Part shown: positions 1 to 7,465 of the stretch, in pieces
Layout of the letters: every line of letters begins with the position of its first letter
Numbering within the stretch: position 1 is the stretch's first letter
Source: Gallionella sp.
Lineage (GTDB): Bacteria; Pseudomonadota; Gammaproteobacteria; Burkholderiales; Gallionellaceae
Length of the DNA stretch: 64,000 bases
Direction: 5' to 3'
Assembly (NCBI GenBank): GCA_028707275.1
Contig: JAQTUP010000009.1
Location: forward strand, 1-64,000
Position numbers and translations under genes: made by a program
Notes under the pieces: model-generated
Database searches by the model: none
What the model saw: the letters and a program-made list of their open reading frames with translations, nothing else
Told to the model about the DNA's origin: nothing

Positions 1-318
1 ATTTGGCGATTACTCTTTGGACCTGGAGCGGCAGGTGCCACCCATGCAATTCGAGACGATTCTTATTTGAAATCAATATGTTACGTCAAAAAACGCCGGA
101 TTCCGTCGAAATCCCGGCCGACCCTCCACTGGGAAGAAGGTGGGTATTTCATCGTAGGGGAGGCAAGAAAACTTGAGAAACTGATGACTACGCTAGGCTT
201 TGAAGGGCTGCGCGCAACTCCTGAAGCAAACAGTCATGTTGATTTTTGGTTTGGCTATGGTTCTATGGCCTATTGCGAAAATGCAACAATTCATAAAATC
301 ATAAGGAACCATCTTTGA
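1..318 (+). CDS. Hypothetical protein, 5'-partial
   Basis: The reading frame is open from the first base of the window, so the gene begins upstream and only its last 105 codons or so are visible. A TTG at 67 is a possible internal start, but nothing favours it. The visible part is basic, with an aromatic stretch (WFGYGSMAYCE) near the end. I do not recognise the family. The stop overlaps a TTG-started frame that carries a decayed HigB-like toxin. No function is proposed. Confidence 0.4.
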   Translation: MWRLLFGPGAAGATHAIRDDSYLKSICYVKKRRIPSKSRPTLHWEEGGYFIVGEARKLEKLMTTLGFEGLRATPEANSHVDFWFGYGSMAYCENATIHKIIRNHL

Positions 319-590
319 AGTCATCTTGCTGGGTTTCTAATAACGCTCAGCTTCAAAAACAAAAAAACGAATGGTTTTCTGACGAAAACCGCAGGCTGAC
401 CGCGCAGCAAGCGCATCCTCAAAGTGCATCGGCTCTTGAGCAGTGGTTTCGCTTGTGCAAAAAGGCTGAGTGGCGAAACTTCGCGGAAGTGAGAGCACTG
501 TTCCCCAGTACGGATAAGGTGGGCGATGTATTCGTGTTCGACATTCGGGTCGCGGGGTCAGTTCTAACATTCCAACATTTTCTGCAATGA
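315..590 (+). pseudogene. HigB-type toxin remnant, copy 1
   Basis: From about residue 33 the frame (AHPQSASALEQWFRLCKKAEW, then a stretch ending DVFVFDI) matches the N-terminal two thirds of the HigB-type mRNA interferase family (COG4680). The usual continuation after FDI (a GNKxRLI strand and the C-terminal HAEYDK region) is replaced by unrelated sequence, so the toxin core is lost. The first 30 residues do not look native and there is no good start codon. A second, separately damaged copy with about 100 bp of near-identical DNA sits at 2330-2480. This is a dead toxin gene fragment. Confidence 0.6.
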
Positions 591-644
591 AGGGTCGGGT
601 TCGGATTAAATTCGCGCCCCCAAAATCGCGTGGAATGACCCACG

Positions 645-992
645 CTACGCCGCTATCGGCATAACCTCTTGATCGATTTTGTCGCCCAGTTCGTTTTCGG
701 CGACTTCCAGATCATACTGTGTTTGCAGGTTCATCCAGGTTTGCGCGGACATGCCGAACAAGCGGCCAAGGCGCATGGCAGTATCGGCGGTGATGGCGCG
801 TTTCCCGGTGCAGATTTCATCTATGCGGCGCTGGGGGACGCTGGTAAATTTTGCGACCTTGTAACGAGTCAGCCCCATAGGTTCGATAAAGTCATGCAGC
901 AGGATGTCGCCGGGATGCACGGGCGCAAGCCGTTCGCCTGTGACGACGTTGCCCCACTTCGTGTTGTTTAATTCTTCGCGTTGAATACTCAT
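645..992 (-). CDS. higA: HigA-type antitoxin (XRE family)
   Basis: This 115-residue protein has a lambda-repressor-like helix-turn-helix at about residues 40-82 (TRYKVAKFTSVPQRRIDEI, then TADTAMRLGRLFG). The lead-in HPGDILLHDFIEPMGLT is typical of HigA (VapI family). It should bind and neutralise the HigB toxin and repress the operon. It is transcribed after higB with a 12-bp gap, the usual toxin-first order of hig loci. It is complete, and residues after 85 form the expected acidic C-terminal tail. Confidence 0.9.
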   Translation of the reverse strand: MSIQREELNNTKWGNVVTGERLAPVHPGDILLHDFIEPMGLTRYKVAKFTSVPQRRIDEICTGKRAITADTAMRLGRLFGMSAQTWMNLQTQYDLEVAENELGDKIDQEVMPIAA

Positions 993-1004
993 TTCATTCT
1001 CCTA

Positions 1005-1286
1005 CTAGTGGTAATCGACGATTTCCACATCTTCTGCATGTCCGTCGTTCCATCTGAAACAGATACGCCATTGGTCGTTGATGCGAATGCTCCATTGCCC
1101 TGATCGATTGCCACTTAACAGTTCGAGACGGTTGCCGGGCGGAAGTCGTAATTCTTCGATTTTACTCGTGGCATCAATGAGCTTGAGTTGTCGCCGAGCT
1201 TTTGCCTGAATCTCATGCGGAAGTTTTCGAACAAACTGTCCGTCAAACACCGCAGCCGTAGCCTTGTCATAAAATGATTGGATCAT
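1005..1286 (-). CDS. higB: HigB/RelE-type toxin
   Basis: This 93-residue protein of the RelE/ParE superfamily (HigB-1 type) has the pattern HEIQAKARRQLKLIDA, then LRLPPGNRLELLSG, then QWSIRINDQWRICFRW and a C-terminal VEIVDYH. The family consists of ribosome-dependent mRNA interferases, and the basic/aromatic C-terminus is the expected active region. An AAGGAAA ribosome site precedes the ATG. It forms a toxin-antitoxin operon with the downstream higA. Both genes look intact, so this TA pair may be active. Confidence 0.88.
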   Translation of the reverse strand: MIQSFYDKATAAVFDGQFVRKLPHEIQAKARRQLKLIDATSKIEELRLPPGNRLELLSGNRSGQWSIRINDQWRICFRWNDGHAEDVEIVDYH

Positions 1287-1368
1287 GTTGTAGTTTCCTT
1301 TAACAGCGCCATCACGGCGTTAGTTTGGTGGCTTGGTCAGAATTGACTTGGCAGCGTAAATACTAACT

Positions 1369-1407
1369 CATTGCAAATAGTATCGTTAATCGTTACTATT
1401 TGCAATG
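1369..1407. repeat. 14-bp inverted repeat hairpin
   Basis: CATTGCAAATAGTA at 1369-1382 is repeated perfectly inverted at 1394-1407, with an 11-base spacer. It lies in the 310-bp gap between higB and the Phd-like antitoxin. The following bases (1405-1450) resemble 5543-5590 (about 70 percent by eye, from ATGCTGATTGTGTGTG), so this may be the edge of a dispersed repeat. No gene is seen in the rest of the gap. A terminator or transcription-factor site is possible. Confidence 0.5.
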
Positions 1408-1596
1408 CTGATTGTGTGTGTGGCTGAAAAACGCAGGTTTAAGATGCTCTGGCACCAAGGGGTCTGGCACAAAGGGTCAGGACCATGCGCTTGCTCAGCA
1501 TCGCAATCGCTTTCCCGACGCCGACCGCAACCCTTTGCTTGCCGGATTTCACGACATGGACTAACATTAGTCCACTTAATCAAATCGAGGTGCGCC

Positions 1597-1839
1597 ATGC
1601 AAACCGTCAATATCCATGAAGCCAAAACCCAGTTCTCGCGCATTGTCGAGCAGGCGGAGGCGGGAGAGGAGATCGTGATCGCGCGTGCCGGAAAGCCGGT
1701 GGCGCGCTTGGTGTCCCTGGCCTCTGTCGCGCCTAAATCTCGCAAGCTGGGACTGGGCAAGAGGCAATTCACTTTTCCGGCAGACTTCGACAATCTGCAT
1801 GCGGGTGAAATAAGCCGCATGTTCGAGCAGGGCAAGTAA
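1597..1839 (+). CDS. Phd/YefM-family antitoxin
   Basis: This 80-residue protein has the classic Phd/YefM start MQTVNIHEAKTQFSRIVEQA, then GEEIVIARAGKPVARLV, which is the DNA-binding dimer domain. A C-terminal toxin-binding tail follows. The ATG at 1597 was chosen because family members begin here. The longer upstream frame to 1405 runs into repeat DNA. The stop overlaps the start of the vapC-like toxin gene by one base (TAATG), so the two are translationally coupled. Confidence 0.9.
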   Translation: MQTVNIHEAKTQFSRIVEQAEAGEEIVIARAGKPVARLVSLASVAPKSRKLGLGKRQFTFPADFDNLHAGEISRMFEQGK

Positions 1840-2258
1840 TGGCTGGTCACGTGTACTTGCTGGATACGAATGTGCTGCTGGCGACATTGCTTGCTCCCGA
1901 GCGCTTGCCGCAAGATGTGGTTGCGTGGGTATCTGATTCATCCAACACGGTCTATTTCAGCTCAGCCAGCATTTGGGAAATAGCGATCAAGCGCTCTTTG
2001 AACCGTGCGGATTTTGATTTCTCTCCGGAGGATATTCACCGCCTTGCGCTGGATACCGGGTTCAGCGAACTAACGGTGAAAGGTGAGGATTGCTATCCGC
2101 TGGTGAATTTGCCCTGGCATCACCGTGACCCGTTCGATAGATTGCTGATTGCGCAGGCACAGTCATTACCCGCCTATTTGCTCACCACTGATGGCGTACT
2201 GAGCCAATATTCCGAGCTGGTCGTGCATTTGACGCTGAAGCCGTGGCAGGCTGTTTAA
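1839..2258 (+). CDS. vapC: PIN-domain VapC-type toxin
   Basis: This 139-residue PIN-domain ribonuclease shows the acidic catalytic set: D9 (LLDTN), E47 (SIWEIAIK), D97 and D100 (RDPFDRLLIAQA), and D118 (LTTDGVL). VapC toxins cleave tRNA or other RNA with Mg2+. It directly follows its Phd-type antitoxin with a one-base overlap. The length is normal and no lesion is visible. This subgroup (short PIN with Phd partner) is common in betaproteobacteria. Confidence 0.9.
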   Translation: MAGHVYLLDTNVLLATLLAPERLPQDVVAWVSDSSNTVYFSSASIWEIAIKRSLNRADFDFSPEDIHRLALDTGFSELTVKGEDCYPLVNLPWHHRDPFDRLLIAQAQSLPAYLLTTDGVLSQYSELVVHLTLKPWQAV

Positions 2259-2263
2259 TTCAG

Positions 2264-2330
2264 CAAGCGTATCCCGGATAAAACGTAGTGGAATCCGGGA
2301 TGGCCGGAGCACTGGATTCCCGGATTACCG
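2264..2330. repeat. Dispersed intergenic repeat, copy 1
   Basis: The stretch from about GCGTATCCCGGATAAAACG to GGATTACC is nearly the same as 5628-5712. Both have the CCCGGATAAAACGTAG core, then GGAATCC, then a CGGAG(C)xCTGGATTCC block. It looks like a REP-type palindromic element found at many loci in such genomes. It abuts the second HigB remnant. Confidence 0.65.
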
Positions 2331-2510
2331 TGGTATCGCTTGTGCAAAAAGGCTGAATGGCGAATTGGCAGTGAGAGCGCTGTTCCCCAGTACGGATAAG
2401 GTGGGAGATGTATTCGTGTTCGACATTGCAGGGAACAAGCTGCGTTTGATCGCGGCCATTCACTTCAATACGGGGCGATTATCAGGGCCCTACAGACACA
2501 CAAATAGCAT
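2330..2510 (+). pseudogene. HigB-type toxin remnant, copy 2
   Basis: DNA from 2330 repeats copy 1 (443-545): TGTGCAAAAAGGCTGA, then CTGTTCCCCAGTACGGATAA. It has a small deletion after GGCGAA that breaks the frame. After the lesion the frame reads VRALFPSTDKVGDVFVFDI then AGNKLRLIAAIHFNTGRL, so this copy keeps the middle strand that copy 1 lost but lacks the N-terminus and the C-terminal end. It is a relic of a HigB (COG4680) toxin gene. Confidence 0.6.
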
Positions 2511-2535
2511 GTAGATCGCCTGTTGGCGGGCATCT

Positions 2536-3021
2536 TCACGATGCCATGAAATAGGCGGTCGGTCTGAACACCATCAACCAGAACACCAGCAACATTGCCG
2601 GAAACGCGATCAGGCCAAGCTGCGTCCACAGGCGCGCATAGCGCCAATAACGTTGCGGCAATTCGCTATTGCTTTTCGCCGCGCTGCGCGCCATTTTCGC
2701 CATCTGGATTTGCAGCCAGACCACCGGCAACCAGCTGGCTCCGGCCACTACAAACAAACCCAAGGTCGCTGACAACCACGCGTCGCTCCACGCATATCCG
2801 GCGATCCATACCATCGCCAGGCCGCTGGCAGGCTGGATAATCACCGCCGGGGTGGTGAACCACCAGTCCGCGCGCACCACCAGCCGGGACACTTCGGCAA
2901 TCGCCGCCACATTGCGCGTGCGGTTCGTGAAATACATATAAAACGCGCTGCCGAAGCCCACGCCGACCAGGGCCACGCTGGACAAAATGTGTAGCCACTT
3001 GAACAACAAATATTCGTTCAT
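2536..3021 (-). CDS. DUF2269-family membrane protein
   Basis: This 161-residue inner-membrane protein has four likely transmembrane helices and starts MNEYLLFKWLHILSSVALVG, the usual opening of DUF2269/COG5528 proteins. The ATG at 3021 was chosen because GGAG lies just upstream. Longer in-frame extensions have no such site and run through the doxX gene. It overlaps the doxX stop by four bases (ATGA). The function of the family is unknown. It is the last gene of the SDR-DoxX-DUF2269 run. Confidence 0.85.
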   Translation of the reverse strand: MNEYLLFKWLHILSSVALVGVGFGSAFYMYFTNRTRNVAAIAEVSRLVVRADWWFTTPAVIIQPASGLAMVWIAGYAWSDAWLSATLGLFVVAGASWLPVVWLQIQMAKMARSAAKSNSELPQRYWRYARLWTQLGLIAFPAMLLVFWLMVFRPTAYFMAS

Positions 3022-3392
3022 GATTTTTTCTCCGCGTATTGATGCAGCAGCCAGAGCAACAGCAGGATGGGCAGGTTTTTCAGCAGCGGGCCGAACGGGT
3101 GCAGCCAAAATTCCGGCAGATACAGCGCGATGACGAGACTGTAAGCGATCACCAGCGCGGCTTGTGTTTTCCACAACCATGGCGCAGGCCATGCCAATGT
3201 CAGCCAACCCAGCGCCACATCCAGCGCTGCCGCGCCGTACAGCGCAATTAAAGCCATATCGCCGCGCAAACCGACCCGCTCCAGCAATTGCAAACTCTGT
3301 TGCTGCGGATAAATCCCCAGCGACAACGCGCCCGTCACCAGCCAGACCAAGGCCAGCGTGTAACGCACCAGCTTGAGATCAGCCGCGCGCAT
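3018..3392 (-). CDS. DoxX-like membrane protein
   Basis: This 124-residue protein has four hydrophobic helices: TLALVWLVTGALSLG, MALIALYGAAALDVALGWLTL, AALVIAYSLVIALYL and NLPILLLLWLL. It resembles the DoxX-like (DoxX_3) family. Its biochemical role is not established. It lies 6 bp after the SDR gene and overlaps the DUF2269 start by four bases, so the three are co-transcribed. They are often met together with DCC oxidoreductases. Confidence 0.8.
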   Translation of the reverse strand: MRAADLKLVRYTLALVWLVTGALSLGIYPQQQSLQLLERVGLRGDMALIALYGAAALDVALGWLTLAWPAPWLWKTQAALVIAYSLVIALYLPEFWLHPFGPLLKNLPILLLLWLLHQYAEKKS

Positions 3393-3398
3393 CGCCGT

Positions 3399-4262
3399 TC
3401 ACGCGATGAAATGGCGGAAGCTGCGCGGCTCGCGCCCCAGCAGTTTGGCAAACCCTGTAGCGGGCGCGGTGTTGCCCGCCGCCAGCATGGCGTAGGTATC
3501 GCTGCACATCGGGCTGGCCGGAATGTGATCGCCCGCTAACGCGATCAGCCGCACCAACGTTGATGGCAGCGCGACATGCCAGGCCGGACGGCGAGCCATT
3601 TGCGCGCGATAACTGTCCAGCATACCGCGCATGGTGGTCGCCTCCGCACCCACCGCATCCACGGTCTGGCTGGCCGCACCCGTATCGGCCAGCCAGTGCG
3701 CCACCGCCGCGCCAATATCGGCTATATGCACCGGTTGCAGCGACTGCACGCCGCCCATGGGCAACACCTGTACGGGCAACTTCGCCATCTGGCGGAACAT
3801 GGTCGCGCTTGCCCCGTCTTCGCCGTAAATCACCGAAGGCCGCAGACACAGCCAGCGCACACTTGCGGGCAGTTGATGCAAAGCCGCTTCCGTCGCCAGG
3901 CGCGTGCTGAAATACGGCACCGCCACCCCGCTATTCACTCCCAGCGCCGACAGATGCACGATGCGCTGCACCCCCGCCTCGGCGCAGGCCGCGAACAAGG
4001 CGAGCGGCGTTTCGGTATGCAATGTCTGCATCGGATTGTGTTTGCTGTCGCGCAACAGCCCCACCGCGTTGATGACCGCGTCGAAGCCTTTCAGGCGCGG
4101 TAACCAGAGGTGTTTGTCTGTGTCGTTGCGAAAGTCCACCGCCATATCATCCGGCTCGCGTGGGCTGCGCACGGCGCGGATCACCGTGTGTCCTGCCTGA
4201 CCTAAATCATGGGTCAAATGCCTGCCGACAAAACCGCTGGCCCCGCAGATCAGAATTTTCAT
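3399..4262 (-). CDS. NAD(P)-dependent epimerase-like SDR
   Basis: This 287-residue protein has the extended SDR/NmrA-like NAD(P) site GASGFVG at residues 7-13, an acidic VDF after strand 2, and a C-terminal substrate region. It resembles complex-I NDUFA9-type atypical SDRs rather than a classical catalytic SDR, since no clear YxxxK is seen. The start has a GGAG site nearby. It heads the DoxX/DUF2269 run. The substrate is unknown. Confidence 0.82.
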   Translation of the reverse strand: MKILICGASGFVGRHLTHDLGQAGHTVIRAVRSPREPDDMAVDFRNDTDKHLWLPRLKGFDAVINAVGLLRDSKHNPMQTLHTETPLALFAACAEAGVQRIVHLSALGVNSGVAVPYFSTRLATEAALHQLPASVRWLCLRPSVIYGEDGASATMFRQMAKLPVQVLPMGGVQSLQPVHIADIGAAVAHWLADTGAASQTVDAVGAEATTMRGMLDSYRAQMARRPAWHVALPSTLVRLIALAGDHIPASPMCSDTYAMLAAGNTAPATGFAKLLGREPRSFRHFIA

Positions 4263-4275
4263 GATGGCTCTCCTT

Positions 4276-4421
4276 TAACAGGCTGCTGAAAAACGTTATG
4301 AGCGACGCCGAGACAAGGAAAAAAGCGACGAAAAAGCGGAGTTTACATGTAGTAAATGAGCATTTTGAATCACTTTTTGACGCAGTATCGACGAGCGCAA
4401 TAGTTTTTCAGCAGCCTGTTA
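4276..4421. mobile_element. 146-bp MITE-like element
   Basis: A 19-bp perfect terminal inverted repeat (TAACAGGCTGCTGAAAAAC at 4276-4294 and its reverse complement at 4403-4421) encloses about 108 bp without coding sequence. If the outer TA is counted as target duplication, it fits a Tc1/mariner-IS630-type miniature element. It separates the DCC gene from the SDR gene and may end or interrupt their joint transcript. Confidence 0.75.
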
Positions 4422-4426
4422 GATTG

Positions 4427-4885
4427 TTAAACGGAACACTGACCTTCGCTGCAACGACGACTACGTTTGAAGGCGCGGCGCGCCTCGCAATGTCCCCACA
4501 CTTTGAACAGCAGCGGCAAACCTGTCCACGAGAGCCATCGGCGATGGCGCGCAATCCACGGATAGGCGCGTTCCATCACGGGGCGGGTCAGGCGGCTTCC
4601 CCAAAAATTGGCGAGCGAGGGCATGCCCACGCTGCGATAAATCAATTCAAATGCGGCCACGCCTTTGATCCATTCACCGCGAGAATTGCGCACATGCAGG
4701 CACGCCATCATCGCCTCGCGCGTCACCCCGTCTGCCGCGAATAGCGAGTCGTCAAAACCGGCGGCGGAGCAATCCGCCAGCATCAGGCGATGTTCTACAT
4801 CATGAATCTTGATGGTCTGCATCTCGCTGTGGCACAGCGCGCACGACGCATCGAAGTAAACTGTCAGCGGATATATTTCATTCAT
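4427..4885 (-). CDS. DCC-family thiol oxidoreductase (DUF393)
   Basis: This 152-residue protein begins MNEIYPLTVYFDASCALCH, giving the DxxCxxC motif (D12, C15, C18) that defines the DCC/DUF393 family. These are thioredoxin-fold proteins thought to be thiol-disulfide oxidoreductases. The ATG at 4885 is preferred over 4897 because GGAGG lies six bases before it. A palindrome like the one upstream of the gbsR-like gene lies 25-42 bp upstream, suggesting control by that regulator. Confidence 0.85.
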   Translation of the reverse strand: MNEIYPLTVYFDASCALCHSEMQTIKIHDVEHRLMLADCSAAGFDDSLFAADGVTREAMMACLHVRNSRGEWIKGVAAFELIYRSVGMPSLANFWGSRLTRPVMERAYPWIARHRRWLSWTGLPLLFKVWGHCEARRAFKRSRRCSEGQCSV

Positions 4886-4909
4886 CGCAACCTCCATTTA
4901 TTTCGTTAA

Positions 4910-4927
4910 TTTCTGTCATTACAGAAA
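4910..4927. promoter_or_regulatory. Putative GbsR-type operator 2
   Basis: TTTCTGT-CATT-ACAGAAA is a perfect 7-bp dyad just upstream of the DCC gene. The left half is the same TAATTTCTGTC seen in the dyad at 5498-5521 in front of the regulator gene, so both are probably bound by that regulator (inference). Confidence 0.5.
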
Positions 4928-4950
4928 CAGAAGAGCAAAAAAAAGCCCGC

Positions 4951-5475
4951 TCACTTGGGTGTCAGCAAATTTTGAATCTTCGCGCCCAATTTCATCACCT
5001 TCATCAACGTGGACGGGTCGAGCTTCAGCATCTGGTCGCCCCAGGTGGAAAGCGATTCCATCAGCACCAGCGTTTCCCGGATGCGCTGTTGCACGGCGGC
5101 GTCTTCTTGTTTCAAGTCGGCGCTGTTCAGGCATTCGCGCAACACGGAAATGGTCGGATCAAATTCCCTGCCCTTGCGTTCGCTCACCACGACGCGGAAC
5201 AACTCCCACACGTCAGTAGAAGTCGAGAAGTGGTCGCGCCGGTCGCCCATCACGTGCACCATCTGAATCAGTTTCCAGCTCTGCAATTCCTTGAGGCTGT
5301 TGCTCACGTTGGAGCGCGCCACGTCCAGCGTCTCGGCGATTTCGTCTGCCGGCAACGGACGGCCCACGATGTACAACAGGGCGTGTATCTGCGCCACCGT
5401 GCGGTTGACCCCCCACTTGGAGCCCATCTCGCCCCAGTGAAGAACAAAACGCTGCGCTATCGGATTCAGTTTCAT
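4951..5475 (-). CDS. GbsR/MarR-like transcriptional regulator
   Basis: This 174-residue regulator has a winged helix at about residues 25-85 (LPADEIAETLDVARSNVSNS, then LKELQSWKLI and HVMGDRRDHF) and a helical C-terminal dimer region. This is the layout of GbsR-like MarR-superfamily proteins. A GTG two codons upstream (5481) is an alternative start. Two related TTTCTGT palindromes, one before this gene and one before the DCC gene, point to autoregulation and control of the downstream run (inference). Confidence 0.85.
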   Translation of the reverse strand: MKLNPIAQRFVLHWGEMGSKWGVNRTVAQIHALLYIVGRPLPADEIAETLDVARSNVSNSLKELQSWKLIQMVHVMGDRRDHFSTSTDVWELFRVVVSERKGREFDPTISVLRECLNSADLKQEDAAVQQRIRETLVLMESLSTWGDQMLKLDPSTLMKVMKLGAKIQNLLTPK

Positions 5476-5497
5476 GGGCACACAATAAATGTATCAG

Positions 5498-5521
5498 TAA
5501 TTTCTGTCAAGACTGAAATTA
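5498..5521. promoter_or_regulatory. Putative GbsR-type operator 1
   Basis: TAATTTCTGTC-AA-GACTGAAATTA is an 11-bp dyad with one mismatch, 23 bp upstream of the regulator start. The match to the second dyad at 4910-4927 suggests an autoregulatory site. Confidence 0.5.
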
Positions 5522-5627
5522 CAAAACTCGTTACTACTTTTTATGCCGATTGCGTGTGTAGTTGAAGAGTGCAGGCTTGAGCACAGTCTGGCCTTGCATT
5601 TGACACTCAGACGCTTGTCCGCCATCG

Positions 5628-5712
5628 CAAGCGTAGCCCGGATAAAACGTAGCGGAATCCCGGGTGCCCGGAGCGCTGGATTCCAGGATTACGCGTTGCG
5701 TTATCCGGGCTG
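5628..5712. repeat. Dispersed intergenic repeat, copy 2
   Basis: Core CCCGGATAAAACGTAGCGG, then CCGGAGCGCTGGATTCC, then GGATTACGCGTTGCG and TATCCGGGCTGC. The ends (AGCCCGGATAA, TTATCCGGGCT) form a long inverted repeat. It is a fuller copy of the element at 2264-2330. It fills the gap between the regulator and the nifE control region. No gene is seen from 5522 to 5780. Confidence 0.65.
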
Positions 5713-5780
5713 CAACTTGCCCATCACCACCCGGGTTGAGGCTGGTTACCACCCGCCAGGTTTGTCGCCCCCTGTTGTCT

Positions 5781-5796
5781 TGTCGCGTTTGCTACA
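5781..5796. promoter_or_regulatory. NifA upstream activator site for nifE
   Basis: TGT-CGCGTTTGCT-ACA matches the NifA consensus TGT-N10-ACA, with outer bases making a longer dyad (CTTGT...ACAAG). It lies about 45 bp upstream of the -24 element of the nifE promoter and shares TTGTCGCG...GCTACAA with the site upstream of nifB. Confidence 0.85.
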
Positions 5797-5840
5797 AGAC
5801 GCGGCTTGGTCAACCCTTTATAAATCATAGTGATATAACT

Positions 5841-5856
5841 TGGCATGAGATTTGCA
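5841..5856 (+). promoter_or_regulatory. Sigma54 promoter of the nifENX operon
   Basis: TGGCATG-AGAT-TTGCA has the invariant GG-N10-GC spacing of -24/-12 promoters. It is 35 bp before the nifE ATG and downstream of a NifA site. Confidence 0.9.
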
Positions 5857-5890
5857 TTAGTGAGTGTGTCCATACTCACGAGTGAATATC

Positions 5891-7309
5891 ATGCAAGCCC
5901 GAGATATCGCCGAACTGCTCAACGAGCCGGCGTGTACGCATAACACCAAGTCCAAATCAGGCTGCGCGCGTCCCAAGCCGGGGGCGACAGCGGGCGGCTG
6001 TTCTTTCGACGGTGCGCAGATCGCCTTGCTGCCGATCGCTGATGTGGCGCATATCGTGCACGGTTCTATCGCCTGTGCGGGCAGTTCGTGGGATAACCGG
6101 GGGACGCGCTCATCAGGTCCTGCCTTGTATCGCACCGGTATGACCACTGATCTGACCGAGCAGGACATCATTATGGGACGCGGCGAAAAACGTCTGTTCC
6201 ATGCCATCAAGCAGGCAGTGGACAGTTATTCGCCTGCTGCCGTATTTGTCTATAACACCTGCGTGCCGGCGCTGATCGGCGACGATGTCTCGGCGGTGTG
6301 CAAGGCGGCAAGCGATCAATGTGGCGTGCCTGTCGTGCCGGTCGATTGTGCCGGGTTTTACGGCACCAAGAATCTGGGCAACCGCATTGCGGGTGAGGCG
6401 ATGTTCAAATATGTGGTCGGAACTGGCGAACCCCTGCCCGTGCCAGTTGAGGCGCAGCGCCCGGGCATTACCGTGCATGACGTGAATCTGATCGGCGAGT
6501 ACAACATCGCCGGTGAATTCTGGCATGTGTTGCCCTTGTTTGACGAGCTGGGTTTGCGCATCCTGTGTACCTTATCGGGCGATGCGCGATTTGGCGATGT
6601 ACAGACTATGCACCGCGCACAAGCGAATATGGTGGTGTGCGCCAAGGCGCTGCTTAACGTGGCGCGAAAACTGCAAACCGATTACCGTATTCCGTTTTTC
6701 GAAGGCAGCTTCTACGGTGTGACGGACACCTCGATGGCATTCCGCGATTTTGCCAGATTGCTGGGTGACGCATCGCTGACAGAACGCACCGAGGCGATGA
6801 TCGCAAGGGAGGAGGCAAAGATTAATCTGGCACTCGATCCCTGGCGTGAAAAGTTGCGTGGCAAACGGGTGCTGCTCTATACCGGCGGGGTTAAATCCTG
6901 GTCTATCGTTTCAGCCTTGCAGGATCTGGGGCTGATCGTGGTCGCCACCGGTACCAACAAATCCACCGAAGAAGACAAGGCGCGCATCCGTGAGATCATG
7001 GGCGATAACACCCGCATGATCACCGATGGCAGCCCCAAGGCCTTGCTCGGCGCAGTCAAAGAATATCAGGCGGATATTCTGATTGCCGGTGGTCGCAATA
7101 TGTATACCGCGCTCAAGGCAAAAGTGCCGTTTCTGGATATTAATCAGGAACGCGAATTCGGCTATGAAGGCTATGACGGCATGATCGAATTGGCGCGCCA
7201 GTTGGCGCTGACCTTGCAAAGTCCGGTCTGGCAGTCTGTGCGTAAACCTGCACCCTGGGCGCAGTCGTCGGTGCCGGGTGTGGAGTTGGGGGCTGAACCA
7301 TGCAGATGA
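5891..7309 (+). CDS. nifE: Nitrogenase cofactor scaffold NifE
   Basis: This 472-residue subunit is half of the NifEN scaffold, on which the NifB cofactor is matured to FeMo-co with Mo and homocitrate before transfer to NifDK. The cysteines equivalent to the NifD cluster ligands are present: C37 (GGCSFDG), C62 (IACAGS) and C124 ([11 protein letters not shown]). The [12 protein letters not shown] block of the third domain is also present. The ATG at 5891 is preferred over upstream in-frame codons because it follows the sigma54 promoter at the right distance. First gene of the plus-strand nif operon. Confidence 0.97.
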   Translation: MQARDIAELLNEPACTHNTKSKSGCARPKPGATAGGCSFDGAQIALLPIADVAHIVHGSIACAGSSWDNRGTRSSGPALYRTGMTTDLTEQDIIMGRGEKRLFHAIKQAVDSYSPAAVFVYNTCVPALIGDDVSAVCKAASDQCGVPVVPVDCAGFYGTKNLGNRIAGEAMFKYVVGTGEPLPVPVEAQRPGITVHDVNLIGEYNIAGEFWHVLPLFDELGLRILCTLSGDARFGDVQTMHRAQANMVVCAKALLNVARKLQTDYRIPFFEGSFYGVTDTSMAFRDFARLLGDASLTERTEAMIAREEAKINLALDPWREKLRGKRVLLYTGGVKSWSIVSALQDLGLIVVATGTNKSTEEDKARIREIMGDNTRMITDGSPKALLGAVKEYQADILIAGGRNMYTALKAKVPFLDINQEREFGYEGYDGMIELARQLALTLQSPVWQSVRKPAPWAQSSVPGVELGAEPCR

Positions 7310-7340
7310 ATAAATCTAAAAATTACCCGGCTCAATCGTT

Positions 7341-7444
7341 CCTTCCCCCATGCAGGGGGAGGGCTAGGGTGGGGGTAGAAGCCATGTTGTCCACCACTCA
7401 ACTTTTCTACCCCCAACCCAACCTTCCCCCTGCATGGGGGAAGG
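7341..7444. repeat. G/C-rich palindromic repeat, copy A
   Basis: Two 40-bp arms (CCTTCCCCCATGCAGGGGG and its inverse, each with a GGGGGTAGAA outer block) face each other in the nifE-nifN gap. Related arms occur at 7949, 35457, 43341 and 47728. It would fold into a strong hairpin in the nifEN transcript and may adjust nifN expression (inference). Confidence 0.75.
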
Positions 7445-7465
7445 AGTCAAAGGCAGGAGCATGAC

